Source of the DNA: Burkholderia contaminans
GTDB taxonomy: Bacteria; Pseudomonadota; Gammaproteobacteria; Burkholderiales; Burkholderiaceae
Direction: 5' to 3'
NCBI RefSeq assembly: GCF_029633825.1
Contig: NZ_CP090641.1
Span: forward strand, 1,054,001 to 1,118,000
Length of the DNA stretch: 64,000 bases
Shown here: piece after piece, positions 47,380 to 56,217 of the stretch
How the letters are laid out: every line of letters begins with the position of its first letter
How positions within the stretch are numbered: position 1 is the first letter of the stretch
Position numbers and translations under genes: made by a program
The notes under the pieces: generated by a model
What the model saw: the letters and a program-made list of their open reading frames with translations, nothing else
Databases searched by the model: none
What the model was told of the DNA's origin: nothing

Positions 47380-49143
47380 ATGCATGTCGAGTTGTTCGCG
47401 CAGCATCACGCTTGTACCGGCTGGCAGGGCGACATGGCCCGGCGCATCGCCGCATTCGACTGGGCCGCCACCGGGCTGGGGCCGCTCGACGGGTGGCCGG
47501 CCAGCCTCGTCACGGCCGTGCGCACGGTGCTCGCGTCGCCGCTGCCGCTGGTGATGCTGTGGGGCCGCCCCGGCTACATGATCTACAACGACGCGTATGC
47601 CGGGTTCGCTGGCGGGCGCCATCCGTATCTGCTCGGCCAGCCGGTCGAACTCGGCTGGCCCGAAGTCGCCGATTTCAACCGTAACGTGATGGACACCTGC
47701 CTCGCCGGCGGCACGCTGTCCTATCGCGACAAGGCCCTCGTGCTGCTGCGCAGCGGCCGCCCCGAAGACGTCTGGATGGATCTGCACTACAGCCCGATCC
47801 CCGACGACGACGGTGCACCGGGCGGCGTGCTCGCCGTCGTCGTCGAGACCACCGAACGCGTGCTCGCCACGCGCCACCGCGATCGCGCGGAAGCGGCGCT
47901 GCAGGCATCCAACGCCCGGCTGCGCGACCTGACCGAGACGCTCGAGCAGCGCGTGACCGACGCGATCGCGGAGCGCGCGGCGATCGAGGAACAGTTGCGT
48001 CATGCACAGAAGATGGAAGCGATCGGCAACCTGACCGGCGGCATCGCGCACGACTTCAACAACGTGCTGCAGGTGATCAGCGGCAACCTGCAGATCCTCT
48101 CCGTCGAACTCGGCGCCCATGCAGGCGCGCAACCCCGGATCGAGAACGCGAACAACGCCGTGCGGCGCGGTGCGCAACTGGCGTCGCACCTGCTCGCCTT
48201 CGCGCGCCGCCAACCGCTCGCGCCGACGACGCTGAATCCGCGGCAACTGATCGTGGACATGAGCGAGATGCTGCGCCGCGCGCTCGGCGAAACGGTCCGG
48301 ATCGTCCCCGCGCTGGCGCCCGATGTCGGCAACGTGCTCGCCGACCGGCACCAGCTCGAAAACGCACTCCTGAACCTTGCGCTCAATGCGCGTGACGCGA
48401 TGCGCGGCGACGGCACGCTGACGATCGCCGCCTACAACGTGCAGTCAGGCGATGCGTCGGGCGCCTGCCGCGCGCCGACGCCACCCGGCGAATACGTGAC
48501 GCTCGAGCTCGCCGACACGGGCACCGGCATGACGGCGGACGTGCTCGAGCGCGCGTTCGAACCGTTCTTCACGACCAAGCCGGATGGCGAAGGCACGGGG
48601 CTCGGGCTCAGCATGGTGTTCGGCTTCGTCAAGCAGAGCGGCGGCCATGTGTCGATCGACAGCACGCCGGGCAAGGGCACCACCGTGCGCCTCACGTTTC
48701 CGCGCTGCCACGGCGCGGCCGAGGAGCAGGCCCGCCTACCGCAGCACGTCGCGGTGCGCGGCCGCGAGACCATCCTCGTCGTCGAGGACGATGCGGACGT
48801 CCGCCTGACCGTGGTCGACATGCTCGCGCAACTCGGCTACAAGGTCATCACGGCGTCCAGCGGCGAAGCCGCATTGCGCGTGCTCGACAGCGAGACGCCA
48901 ATCGACCTGCTGTTTACCGACGTGATCATGCCCGGCCGCGTGAAGGGCGGCGAACTCGGACGCCGTGCCGCGCTGCGCAAGCCGCCGTTGCCCGTGCTGT
49001 TCACGTCCGGCTACACGCGAGACGAGATCTTCCATGCGGGACGGCTGGACCCCGGCGTGATGCTGCTCGGCAAGCCATACCGGCGCGACGAACTCGCCGC
49101 CCGGATCCGCAGCGCGCTCGATGCGGGCGCCGGCACGACATGA
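47380..49143 (+). CDS. Hybrid sensor histidine kinase (PAS-HisKA-HATPase-REC)
   Basis: The 587-residue kinase has a PAS-like sensor (residues about 10-155, including WGRPGYMIYNDAYAGFAGG), a coiled coil (EALQASNARLRDLTETLEQRV), a HisKA H-box GGIAHDFNNVLQ with the phospho-histidine near residue 224, the ATPase boxes (NALLNLALNARDAM; ADTGTGM; GTGLGLSMVFGFVKQ) and a C-terminal receiver with aspartate about 514 in LFTDVIMPG. No membrane helix is present, so it senses a cytoplasmic signal. The start MHVELFAQHH at 47380 follows a CGGAGCG site. A DNA-binding partner is not adjacent. Confidence 0.9.
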   Translation: MHVELFAQHHACTGWQGDMARRIAAFDWAATGLGPLDGWPASLVTAVRTVLASPLPLVMLWGRPGYMIYNDAYAGFAGGRHPYLLGQPVELGWPEVADFNRNVMDTCLAGGTLSYRDKALVLLRSGRPEDVWMDLHYSPIPDDDGAPGGVLAVVVETTERVLATRHRDRAEAALQASNARLRDLTETLEQRVTDAIAERAAIEEQLRHAQKMEAIGNLTGGIAHDFNNVLQVISGNLQILSVELGAHAGAQPRIENANNAVRRGAQLASHLLAFARRQPLAPTTLNPRQLIVDMSEMLRRALGETVRIVPALAPDVGNVLADRHQLENALLNLALNARDAMRGDGTLTIAAYNVQSGDASGACRAPTPPGEYVTLELADTGTGMTADVLERAFEPFFTTKPDGEGTGLGLSMVFGFVKQSGGHVSIDSTPGKGTTVRLTFPRCHGAAEEQARLPQHVAVRGRETILVVEDDADVRLTVVDMLAQLGYKVITASSGEAALRVLDSETPIDLLFTDVIMPGRVKGGELGRRAALRKPPLPVLFTSGYTRDEIFHAGRLDPGVMLLGKPYRRDELAARIRSALDAGAGTT

Positions 49144-49298
49144 CGGATTGCCGGCGCAACGCCGCACACGCCGGTCGCCCCTGAGATTTTTTTCCTGCGA
49201 TGTCGATTCGCGCCGCCGCCGCACGTCGTGTCGTCGTAACCGTTCATTTGGCCGTCGCCCCCGACGGATACCCTCATTCTTGTTCAAGGAGAGTCGCC

Positions 49299-49730
49299 AT
49301 GCGCGTCCTCGTCATCGTCAAAGCCACCACCGATTCCGAATCCGGCCGGATGCCCGACCCCGAAATGATCGCCGCGATGGGCCGGTTCAACGAAGAACTG
49401 GCGCAAGCCGGCATCCTGCTCGCGGCCGACGGGCTGCACCCGAGCATGCGCGGCAAGCGCGTGCACTTCGCGGGCAAGAACCGCACCGTCATCGACGGCC
49501 CGTTCGCCGAAACGAAGGAACTCGTCGCCGGCTTCTGGCTGTGGCAGGTGAAATCGATGGAAGAGGCCGTCGAATGGGTGAAGCGCTGCCCGAACCCGAT
49601 GCCCGGCGATTCCGACATCGAGATCCGCCCGCTGTTCGAGGCCGAAGACTTCAGCCCGGCTTTCACGGACGCGCTGCAAGCGCAAAAGGCACGGCTGAGC
49701 GCACAAGCCGAAGCCGGAAAACACATGTAA
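49299..49730 (+). CDS. YCII-family protein
   Basis: The 143-residue protein has the YCII/DGPF fold: MRVLVIVKATTDSESGRMPD at the start, the DGLHPSMRGKRV strand, the DGPFAETKELVAGFWLWQVKS motif, then EAVEWVKRCPNP. The family binds small anionic ligands and often stands beside ECF sigma factors. Here it is alone. The start ATG at 49299 follows a clear ribosome binding site (AAGGAGAG). Confidence 0.9.
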   Translation: MRVLVIVKATTDSESGRMPDPEMIAAMGRFNEELAQAGILLAADGLHPSMRGKRVHFAGKNRTVIDGPFAETKELVAGFWLWQVKSMEEAVEWVKRCPNPMPGDSDIEIRPLFEAEDFSPAFTDALQAQKARLSAQAEAGKHM

Positions 49731-49799
49731 ATCGCGGCGGCGCCAGACGGTTTCGCATGACCGCCGGGCGCCGCCCCTACCCGCTGATACGTGCGCGTC

Positions 49800-50396
49800 T
49801 TACGCGCGTTTGCGCGGCACCGCGAGCCGCTCGACCGCGCCGCCGGTCACGTCCTTGAACATCCCGGCATTGCCGTACGCCCGCGCGGCGAGCATCGCGC
49901 CATAGACCAGCGACACGAACGTCGCGGCCTCGGTCTGCACCGATATGCCCGGTTGCACGACGCCGTCTTTCACCCCCGCCTCGAGCACGCGCACCAGCCA
50001 TGCGGCGAGGTCGTCGAAATGCGCCCTCACCGCCCGCGCGACGTCGTCGGGCAGCGCCGGCAGTTCCGCGCCGAGCATGCCGGCGACGCAGAACGGCGCG
50101 CTGTCGTCCGCGATGCAGCGTTCCCAGTAGCCGATGTACGCGCGCATCTGCACCAGCGCGTCGGCGCCGCTCGCGTCGAGCAGCGACATGTCGGCATCGA
50201 AATTCGCCTGCGACTGCTGCAGCACGGCGACCGCCAGATCGGCCTTCGTCGGGAAATGGTGGTGGATGCTCGCCTTCCGGATGTCGATCGCGTCGGCGAT
50301 GTCGGCATAGCTGAACCCGCTGTAGCCGCGCCGCATGATCAGTTGCCGCCCGGCTTCGAGAATGCGGCCCGCGGTACTGTCCCCAGTGATCGTCAT
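49800..50396 (-). CDS. TetR-family repressor
   Basis: The 198-residue regulator has an N-terminal TetR HTH (AGRILEAGRQLIMRRGY, then YADIADAIDIRKASIHHHFPTKADLAVAVL) and a helical ligand domain with a cysteine (APFCVAGML). It is divergent from the alpha/beta hydrolase gene and a nearby palindrome in the gap is a good operator, so it probably controls that hydrolase and itself. The ligand is unknown. Confidence 0.9.
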   Translation of the reverse strand: MTITGDSTAGRILEAGRQLIMRRGYSGFSYADIADAIDIRKASIHHHFPTKADLAVAVLQQSQANFDADMSLLDASGADALVQMRAYIGYWERCIADDSAPFCVAGMLGAELPALPDDVARAVRAHFDDLAAWLVRVLEAGVKDGVVQPGISVQTEAATFVSLVYGAMLAARAYGNAGMFKDVTGGAVERLAVPRKRA

Positions 50397-50491
50397 ATCT
50401 GCCTACCATCTAGTCGGATGAAAAAACCAGGATAGTTTACCGCTACGAGATACTGTTTTCCAGCCGCGCTTTCTCCTTGAAATAAAAACTA

Positions 50492-50503
50492 CCTACTAGT
50501 AGG
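50492..50503. promoter_or_regulatory. TetR-type operator palindrome
   Basis: A perfect 12-bp palindrome CCTACTAGTAGG lies 76 bp before the hydrolase start. A degenerate form CCTACCATCTAGTCGG is at 50402-50417, close to the TetR gene start. The pair suggests that the regulator controls both divergent promoters. Confidence 0.75.
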
Positions 50504-50578
50504 ATGGCTACATCGACGGAACAAGACAACTGTCGATACCCGACGGTTCCCAACCTGCCTTTCTTCTGGAGAATGAAA

Positions 50579-51349
50579 ATGAAGCGCCTTTCCCGAATCC
50601 GCCAGCTCGCCGCCGCACTCGCCGTTTCCGCCGCCGCCTTCGGTTCGCACGCGGCCGTCGCCGCCCCCGTCAAGAACGTGGTGCTGGTTCACGGCTACTT
50701 CGCCGACGGCTCGGGCTGGCAAGCCGTCTCGAACATCCTGACGCGCGACGGCTACAAGGTTTCCGTCGTTCAGCAGCCGGAAACGTCGTTCGACGACGAC
50801 GTGAAGGCAACCCGGCGCGTCGTCGACGCGCAGGACGGCCCGAGCATCCTCGTCGGCCACAGCTATGGCGGCGCGGTGATCACCGAAGCCGGCAACGACG
50901 ACAAGGTCGCGGGCCTCGTCTACGTGGCCGCGTTCCAGCCCGACACCGGCGAAAGCCCGCTCGACCTGACCAAGAAGACGCCGCCCGCGACGAAGGCGAT
51001 CAAGGCCACCGAAGACGGCCACCTGTATTTCGACGAAGCGTCGTTCCACGCCGACTTCGCGGCCGACGTGCCGGCCGCCGAAGCGAAATTCATGGCGATC
51101 TCGCAGGTGACGCCGGCCGCGCAGTCGTTCGGCGTGCCGATCACGCATGCCGCATGGCGGACGAAGCCGAGCTGGGCAGTGGTCGCCACGGCCGACCGCG
51201 CGATCAACCCCGAACTCGAACGCTTCATGACGCAACGCGCCGGCAGCAAGACGATCGAACTCAAGTCGAGCCACGTCGCGTACATCTCGCACCCGGCCGA
51301 AGTCGCGAAGCTGATCGAACAGGCAGCCAAGGGCGCCGGCAAGGAGTGA
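50579..51349 (+). CDS. Exported alpha/beta hydrolase
   Basis: The 256-residue protein has a signal peptide (ending ASAAAFGSHAAVAA) and an alpha/beta-hydrolase core: VVLVHGYFADGSGW (oxyanion hole) and the nucleophile elbow LVGHSYGGAVI, with a late SSHVAYISHP histidine. It matches the family often annotated as EstB/haloperoxidase-like hydrolases near TetR regulators. ATG codons lie at 50573 and 50579; the second has a better ribosome binding site distance (CTGGAGA). Its gene faces the TetR gene across a palindrome. Confidence 0.88.
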   Translation: MKRLSRIRQLAAALAVSAAAFGSHAAVAAPVKNVVLVHGYFADGSGWQAVSNILTRDGYKVSVVQQPETSFDDDVKATRRVVDAQDGPSILVGHSYGGAVITEAGNDDKVAGLVYVAAFQPDTGESPLDLTKKTPPATKAIKATEDGHLYFDEASFHADFAADVPAAEAKFMAISQVTPAAQSFGVPITHAAWRTKPSWAVVATADRAINPELERFMTQRAGSKTIELKSSHVAYISHPAEVAKLIEQAAKGAGKE

Positions 51350-51387
51350 GGCAAGGTATTGCCCGATTCCGCCAGTTGACGTTCCGC

Positions 51388-51424
51388 CGCCGAGTAACGT
51401 ATCGTTTTGGTACGTTACTCGGCG
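51388..51424. repeat. Perfect 14-bp inverted repeat upstream of the DinB-like gene
   Basis: Arms CGCCGAGTAACGTA and TACGTTACTCGGCG are exact complements separated by 9 bases, 13 bp before the downstream ATG. No U tract follows. It could be a regulator operator, or a hairpin in the leader of the next gene. Confidence 0.85.
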
Positions 51425-51437
51425 AAATCCTTCCGTC

Positions 51438-52244
51438 ATGCACTCCCGCTTCGACCGTTTCCGCATCACAGCGCTCGGCGCCCAGCTCGAAGCGCTGATC
51501 GCGCAACCCGAGCGCTACGTCGAATTCGCGGCGCTGTCGCGCGTCGGCGTCGCCGCGATCGGTGCGATCCAGCACGAGATAGCGCACAAATTCCCCGAAA
51601 TCGAAACCGACACCACGGCCCGCCAGTTCTGCGGCGCGATGGTCGCGGAAATCATGCGCCGCCACGGGCACGATGTCGTGCAGGCACGCGGGCGGCTCGG
51701 CGGCACGCCGTTCAGCTATGGCGCGGTGTTCAGCGCGTATCCGCAGGTGCTGCCTTTCGCCGACGTCATCGCCGCGCTGGCGCGCCTGCCCGACCGGCTC
51801 GCCGCGTATGCGGCACAAGTGCCGGCCGCGCTGCGGACACGCCGCCCCGACGGCACCGGTTTCTCGCTCGTCGAGCATGCGTGCCACCTGCGCGATCTGG
51901 ACGCGGTGTTCGCCGAGCGCATCGACGCCGTACGCACGCTCGACCTGCCCGTGATTGCATCCGTCGACGGCACCGCGCTTGCCGCGCAACGCGACTATCT
52001 CGCACAGCCGCTCGACGCTGCCGTCACGGCATTCCGCACGGGCCGCGCCGCGCTGTGTGCAACCGCGGCCGCGCTAGATTCCGCGCAGCTCGCCCGCTGC
52101 GGGTTGCGCGACGGCATCCGCCGCCTGTCGCTCGACGAACTCGTGCGCGAGCTGCTCGACCACGACCGCACGCACGTGCTCGAACTCGACGAACTGCTCG
52201 CCGAACTCGAATTGCCGCCCCTGCCTTCCGCGCCCGCACCATGA
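51438..52244 (+). CDS. DinB-family protein
   Basis: The 268-residue protein has the DinB/YfiT four-helix pattern in its second half, with metal-site histidines in SLVEHACHLRDLD and the late HDRTHVLELDELL. The N-terminal 100 residues (SRFDRFRITALGAQLEALIAQPERY) form an additional helical part. Members act in thiol or DNA-damage metabolism, mostly with unknown function. The stop overlaps the next start by 4 bp, so it is co-transcribed with an alpha/beta hydrolase. Confidence 0.8.
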   Translation: MHSRFDRFRITALGAQLEALIAQPERYVEFAALSRVGVAAIGAIQHEIAHKFPEIETDTTARQFCGAMVAEIMRRHGHDVVQARGRLGGTPFSYGAVFSAYPQVLPFADVIAALARLPDRLAAYAAQVPAALRTRRPDGTGFSLVEHACHLRDLDAVFAERIDAVRTLDLPVIASVDGTALAAQRDYLAQPLDAAVTAFRTGRAALCATAAALDSAQLARCGLRDGIRRLSLDELVRELLDHDRTHVLELDELLAELELPPLPSAPAP

Positions 52245-52981
52245 CCCAGCCCACGCCCGTCGTCTTCATTCACGGTTTCATCGGCACGCTCGACGTGCGC
52301 GGGTGGAACGGCCCGCATCTCGCCCCCGACCTGCTCGGCTACGGCACGCATCGCGCGACGCCGTTCGACGCGATCACGCTCGCTGCGCAGGTCGAGCACC
52401 TTCGCCATGCCGTCGATACGCACTTCGGCGCGCAGCCGGTCGATGTCTTCGGCCACTCGGTCGGCGGCGCGATCGCGATGCTGTTCGCGCATGCGCACCC
52501 GGAACGCGTGCGGCGGATCGTCAACGTCGAGGGCAACTTCACGCTCGACGATGCGTTCTGGTCGGCGTCGGTCGGCCGCATGACGCCAGCCGAAGCCGAT
52601 GCGATGCTCGACGGCCTGCGTGCCGATCCGCAAGGCTGGCTGCGCGGCGCGATCGACGCGCCGTCGCCGGGCCTGCTCGACGACGCCCGCCGCTGGCTCG
52701 CGCACCAACCCGCATCGACGCTGCGCGCGATGGGCCGCTCGGTGGTCGCGACGACGGGCGAACCGGGCTATCTGCAGGCACTCGCGCAAGTGTTCGAGCG
52801 TCACCCGGTCTGGCTGATGGCCGGCGAACGCTCGCGCGCTGGCTGGCACGTGCCCGACTGGGCGCTCGCGCGCTGCGCCGGCTTCGACACGATCGAGCGC
52901 TGCGGGCACCTGATCCCGGCCGAGCGACCCGATGCGTTTCGCGCGGCGCTCGGGCGCATCGTGTCCGCGCCGCCAGCCTGA
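52241..52981 (+). CDS. Alpha/beta hydrolase
   Basis: The 246-residue cytosolic hydrolase shows the oxyanion loop VFIHGFIGTLDVRGWNG, nucleophile elbow VFGHSVGGAIAMLFA and a late ERCGHLIPAERP histidine. A lid-like helical segment lies in the middle. The start ATG at 52241 overlaps the DinB-like stop (ATGA), so the pair is coupled; a shared substrate is inferred. No specific reaction can be named. Confidence 0.85.
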   Translation: MTQPTPVVFIHGFIGTLDVRGWNGPHLAPDLLGYGTHRATPFDAITLAAQVEHLRHAVDTHFGAQPVDVFGHSVGGAIAMLFAHAHPERVRRIVNVEGNFTLDDAFWSASVGRMTPAEADAMLDGLRADPQGWLRGAIDAPSPGLLDDARRWLAHQPASTLRAMGRSVVATTGEPGYLQALAQVFERHPVWLMAGERSRAGWHVPDWALARCAGFDTIERCGHLIPAERPDAFRAALGRIVSAPPA

Positions 52982-53078
52982 CAACCCGTAGGATTCGCCG
53001 AAATTTGGTTGAAAGGCGCGGTTGCTAGAGTCGCCAGAACAGGGTTTTCCCGGCGTCTGCGCCGGACGGGATCGACAC

Positions 53079-53969
53079 ATGCGAGGATCGACAAACCTGG
53101 CACGCGCTTTCTGGCTGATTCTGCTGCTCGCCATTTCGGGCCCTGCTCTCGCATTCCACGCGCGGGTCGTCGCCATTCCCAGCGCCGCGATGAACGAGAC
53201 GCTCAAGGCCACCGTCGTGCTGCCCGACGCCTATGCGCGCGGCGCCCGCGACGGCGACCGCTATCCGGTCGTCTACCTGTTGCACGGCTCGGGCGGCGAT
53301 CACACCGACTGGACGTCGAACACGCACATCGCCGCGCTGGCCGACCGTTACCACGTGATCCTCGTGATGCCCGACGGCGGGCACGAGAGCTGGTACATCG
53401 ACAGCCCGTTCGACTCGGGCAGCCGCTACGAAACCTTCATCGGCGACGAAGTCGTGTCGTACATCGACTTGCACTTCCGCACGATTGCGATGCAACGCGC
53501 CCGCGCGATCACCGGGCTCAGCATGGGCGGCTTCGGCGCGCTGCGCATCGCGCTCGACCGGCCCGACACGTTCGGCGCGGTCGGCAGCATCAGCGGCGCG
53601 GTCGATCCGCGCTGCTGCTCGGACGAGCCGGGCATCGCACACGTGTTCGGCGACCCCGACCGCCATCCGTCGTTCTGGAACCGCAACGTGATCGTCGCCA
53701 GCGCCAGCGCGTTCGTGCGCGCGCATCTCGACCTGACGATCGATTGCGGCCGCGACGACGCGCTCGTCGGCTCGAACCGCACGCTGCACGAACGGCTCGT
53801 CGCGCTCGGCGTGCCGCACGACTATGCGGAGCGGCCGGGCGGTCATACGTGGGATTACTGGGCGAATGCGATCCGCTACCAGATGCGGTTCTTCGCGACG
53901 TCGTTCCAGCAGCGCGGCTATGCGTACCATCCGGCGCCCCATGCGCCGGGCATGACGCGCGCGGGCTGA
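53079..53969 (+). CDS. Exported esterase (PF00756-like)
   Basis: The 296-residue protein has a signal peptide (LILLLAISGPALA) and the esterase D/S-formylglutathione-hydrolase fold: YPVVYLLHGSGGDHTDW, then the nucleophile elbow ITGLSMGGFGALRIAL and the late catalytic histidine in GGHTWDYW. Secretion distinguishes it from cytoplasmic FGH. It is monocistronic; the start at 53079 follows the signal peptide frame. Its substrate may be a short-chain ester or trehalose/glycan-linked mycolyl-like ester; this cannot be fixed. Confidence 0.88.
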   Translation: MRGSTNLARAFWLILLLAISGPALAFHARVVAIPSAAMNETLKATVVLPDAYARGARDGDRYPVVYLLHGSGGDHTDWTSNTHIAALADRYHVILVMPDGGHESWYIDSPFDSGSRYETFIGDEVVSYIDLHFRTIAMQRARAITGLSMGGFGALRIALDRPDTFGAVGSISGAVDPRCCSDEPGIAHVFGDPDRHPSFWNRNVIVASASAFVRAHLDLTIDCGRDDALVGSNRTLHERLVALGVPHDYAERPGGHTWDYWANAIRYQMRFFATSFQQRGYAYHPAPHAPGMTRAG

Positions 53970-54051
53970 CGCGCGCCGCATCGCCGCGCCGCGACGCGGC
54001 CCGGTGAACCCGGTGGTACGATGCGCGGGCATCGACCACCCGACACCTTCC

Positions 54052-54945
54052 ATGCCGCGCGACAACTTTGCGGACCTCCTCGCCTTCATCGCCGTCGCGC
54101 GCGAGCGCAGCTTCACGCGGGCGGCCGCTCAGCTCGGCGTCTCGCAATCCGCGCTCAGCCATACGATCCGCTCGCTCGAAACGCGCCTCGGCGTGCGGCT
54201 GCTCACGCGCACGACACGCAGCGTGGCGCCGACCGAAGCCGGCGAGCGCCTGCTGCTCAATCTCGCGCCGCGCTTCGACGAAATCGAGGCCGAACTGGCT
54301 GCACTCGCGGAACTGCGCGACCAGCCCGCGGGCACCGTACGCATCAACGCGACCGACTTCGTGATCCGCACGCTGCTGTGGCCGAAGCTCGCGCCGGTCC
54401 TGCGCGACTATCGCGACCTGAAGGTCGAGTTCGTGAACGACTACGGGCTGTCCGACATCGTCGCGGAACGCTTCGACGTCGGCGTGCGGCTCGGCGACCA
54501 GGTGGCGAAGGACATGATCGCCGTACGCATCTCGGCCGACATGAAGATGGCGATCGTCGGCGCGCCCGCGTATTTCGCGGAACGCGCGCGCCCCGTGTCG
54601 CCGCAGGATCTGCTCGCGCACGACTGCATCAACCTGCGCCTGCCGACGCACGGCGCGCTGTACGCGTGGGAGCTCGCGCGCGGTGACGACATGCTGCAGG
54701 TGCGCGTCGACGGGCAGGTCACCTTCAACGGCACCTACGAAACGCTCGACGCGGCGCTCGCGGGCTACGGGCTCGCGTACGTGCCCGCCGAACTCGCGGC
54801 GCCGCATGTCGCCGCCGGCCGTCTCGACAGCGTGCTCGACGACTGGTGCCCGACGTTCCCCGGCCATCACCTGTACTACGCGAGCCGGCGGCAGTCATCG
54901 CGCGCGCTTGCCGTGATCGTCGACGCGTTGCGCTATCGCGCATGA
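54052..54945 (+). CDS. LysR-family regulator
   Basis: The 297-residue regulator has the N-terminal HTH FADLLAFIAVARERSFTRAAAQLGVSQSALSHTIRSLE and an effector-binding domain beginning near residue 90 (TVRINATDFVIRTLLWPKL). Such genes usually control adjacent redox or degradative genes. The following genes on the same strand are the carboxymuconolactone-decarboxylase-like gene and an aldo/keto-reductase remnant, so the regulated unit has been cut down. The start at 54052 gives the standard length. Confidence 0.92.
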   Translation: MPRDNFADLLAFIAVARERSFTRAAAQLGVSQSALSHTIRSLETRLGVRLLTRTTRSVAPTEAGERLLLNLAPRFDEIEAELAALAELRDQPAGTVRINATDFVIRTLLWPKLAPVLRDYRDLKVEFVNDYGLSDIVAERFDVGVRLGDQVAKDMIAVRISADMKMAIVGAPAYFAERARPVSPQDLLAHDCINLRLPTHGALYAWELARGDDMLQVRVDGQVTFNGTYETLDAALAGYGLAYVPAELAAPHVAAGRLDSVLDDWCPTFPGHHLYYASRRQSSRALAVIVDALRYRA

Positions 54946-55077
54946 GCCGACGCGGCGGCGCCGATGCGCGCCGATTCATGAATCGCGTCGATAAGTGCAT
55001 GCGGATCGACGGGGATTATCGATAGACGCATCGGTGGCTACCATCGACGGTGTTCCCCACTTTCCCCGGAGCACTCG

Positions 55078-55404
55078 ATGTCCGAACCGACTTCCGCCGC
55101 ACGCAAAGCGTTCGGCGCCATCGCCCCCGCCCTCGCCGACTACACCGACAACGTGCTGTTCGGCGACGTCTGGCAGCGCCCCGGCCTGTCGCCGCGCGAT
55201 CGCAGCCTCGTCACGGTCGCGAGCCTCGTGTCGCTGTATCGCGTCAACGAACTGCCGTTCCACCTGAAGAAGGCGCTCGACAACGGTCTCACGCGCGACG
55301 AGCTGGTCGAAGCGATCACGCACCTCGCGTTCTACTCGGGCTGGCCGACCGCAAGCTCGGCGCTCACGATCGCGCAGCGCGTGTTCGACGAAGCCGGCGT
55401 GTAA
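55078..55404 (+). CDS. Carboxymuconolactone decarboxylase-family protein
   Basis: The 108-residue protein has the AhpD-like helical fold with PRDRSLVTVASLVSLYRVNELPFHLKKAL and the DELVEAITHLAFYSGWPTASS motif. The usual CxxC of AhpD is absent, so it is of the gamma-carboxymuconolactone-decarboxylase-like group. It is next to a LysR gene and before a truncated aldo/keto reductase. Function in aromatic or small-molecule detoxification is a family guess. Confidence 0.88.
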   Translation: MSEPTSAARKAFGAIAPALADYTDNVLFGDVWQRPGLSPRDRSLVTVASLVSLYRVNELPFHLKKALDNGLTRDELVEAITHLAFYSGWPTASSALTIAQRVFDEAGV

Positions 55405-55673
55405 GCGCGGGCGCGCAGGTGGCCGCGCACGCCGCCGCGCGCGGCACGACGTCAGTTGCGTTCGCGCTCGCGTGGGTCTTGAAGAATCGCATCGTCAGCT
55501 CGACGATCGCGGGGCCGCGCACCGAAGCGCACTGGGACAGCTACATCGATGCGCTGACGCTCGAACTCGGTCCGGACGACGAGCGATTCGTCGATTCGCT
55601 CGTGCCGCCCGGGCATGCATCGACGCACGGCTATACCGACCCCGGCTATCCGGTCGAAGGCCGCAAGGTCTGA
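55405..55673 (+). pseudogene. C-terminal remnant of an aldo/keto reductase
   Basis: About 85 codons after the CMD gene encode the end of an aldo/keto reductase: VAFALAWVLKNRIVSSTIAGPRT, then the TEAHWDSYIDALTLEL and DERFVDSLVPPG ends, followed by HGYTDPGYPVEGRKV. The N-terminal TIM-barrel and catalytic Tyr-Lys region of a normal 320-residue enzyme are missing, and no start codon fits. An ancestral gene order LysR-AKR-CMD or CMD-AKR has been deleted down to this fragment. Confidence 0.8.
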
Positions 55674-55776
55674 AGTCGGAACGGGATGCGTGAATGACAT
55701 GCCGGGCGCGCAGCCCGGCAAGATGATGATGATGAAGGCGCGCCGCTCGACGCGCGTTCACGTCGATGCAGCTCGA

Positions 55777-56010
55777 TCAGTTGTCGTGCGCGGTTGCGTC
55801 CGCACTGACTACGCGATCGAAAAATTCCTGCGCACGCGCCAGCTCGTCGAGCGCGCGGTCGAGGCGCGACATCGCGCGTGCGTATTCGGCCGACGAAACG
55901 TCGTCGTCGCTTTCGCCGCGCACGGCGCGAAACGCCTGATCGACATTGCGCGTGGCTTCGACGAAGCGCTGCGCGGCCCGGGCTTCCCGCGAACAGATGT
56001 GGGTCGACAT
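55777..56010 (-). CDS. Small helical protein (unknown)
   Basis: A 77-residue protein starting MSTHICSREARAAQRFVEA, predicted fully helical and rich in Ala, Arg, Asp and Glu (VRGESDDDVSSAEYARAMSRLDRALDEL). It has a strong ribosome binding site (GGGAGAA) seven bases before the start at 56010. No family is recognised. It stands alone on the minus strand. Confidence 0.65.
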   Translation of the reverse strand: MSTHICSREARAAQRFVEATRNVDQAFRAVRGESDDDVSSAEYARAMSRLDRALDELARAQEFFDRVVSADATAHDN

Positions 56011-56217
56011 CGACACTTCTCCCTCAGGGTTGCAGTGTGAAGCACGCCGACGCTCAGTGTGCGTGGTGCGCATGTCGGCGGCGTGAACCACGACCCATCG
56101 AGTATCGACGCATCGGCCGCCGCGCAGCGCGCTTCGTGCCGATTGTCTCTCTGCGCTCGCCGCTCCGCTATGGCGAGATTGCAACAAATTCTTGCGCGAC
56201 CTGCTGCGCGCGTTTCG

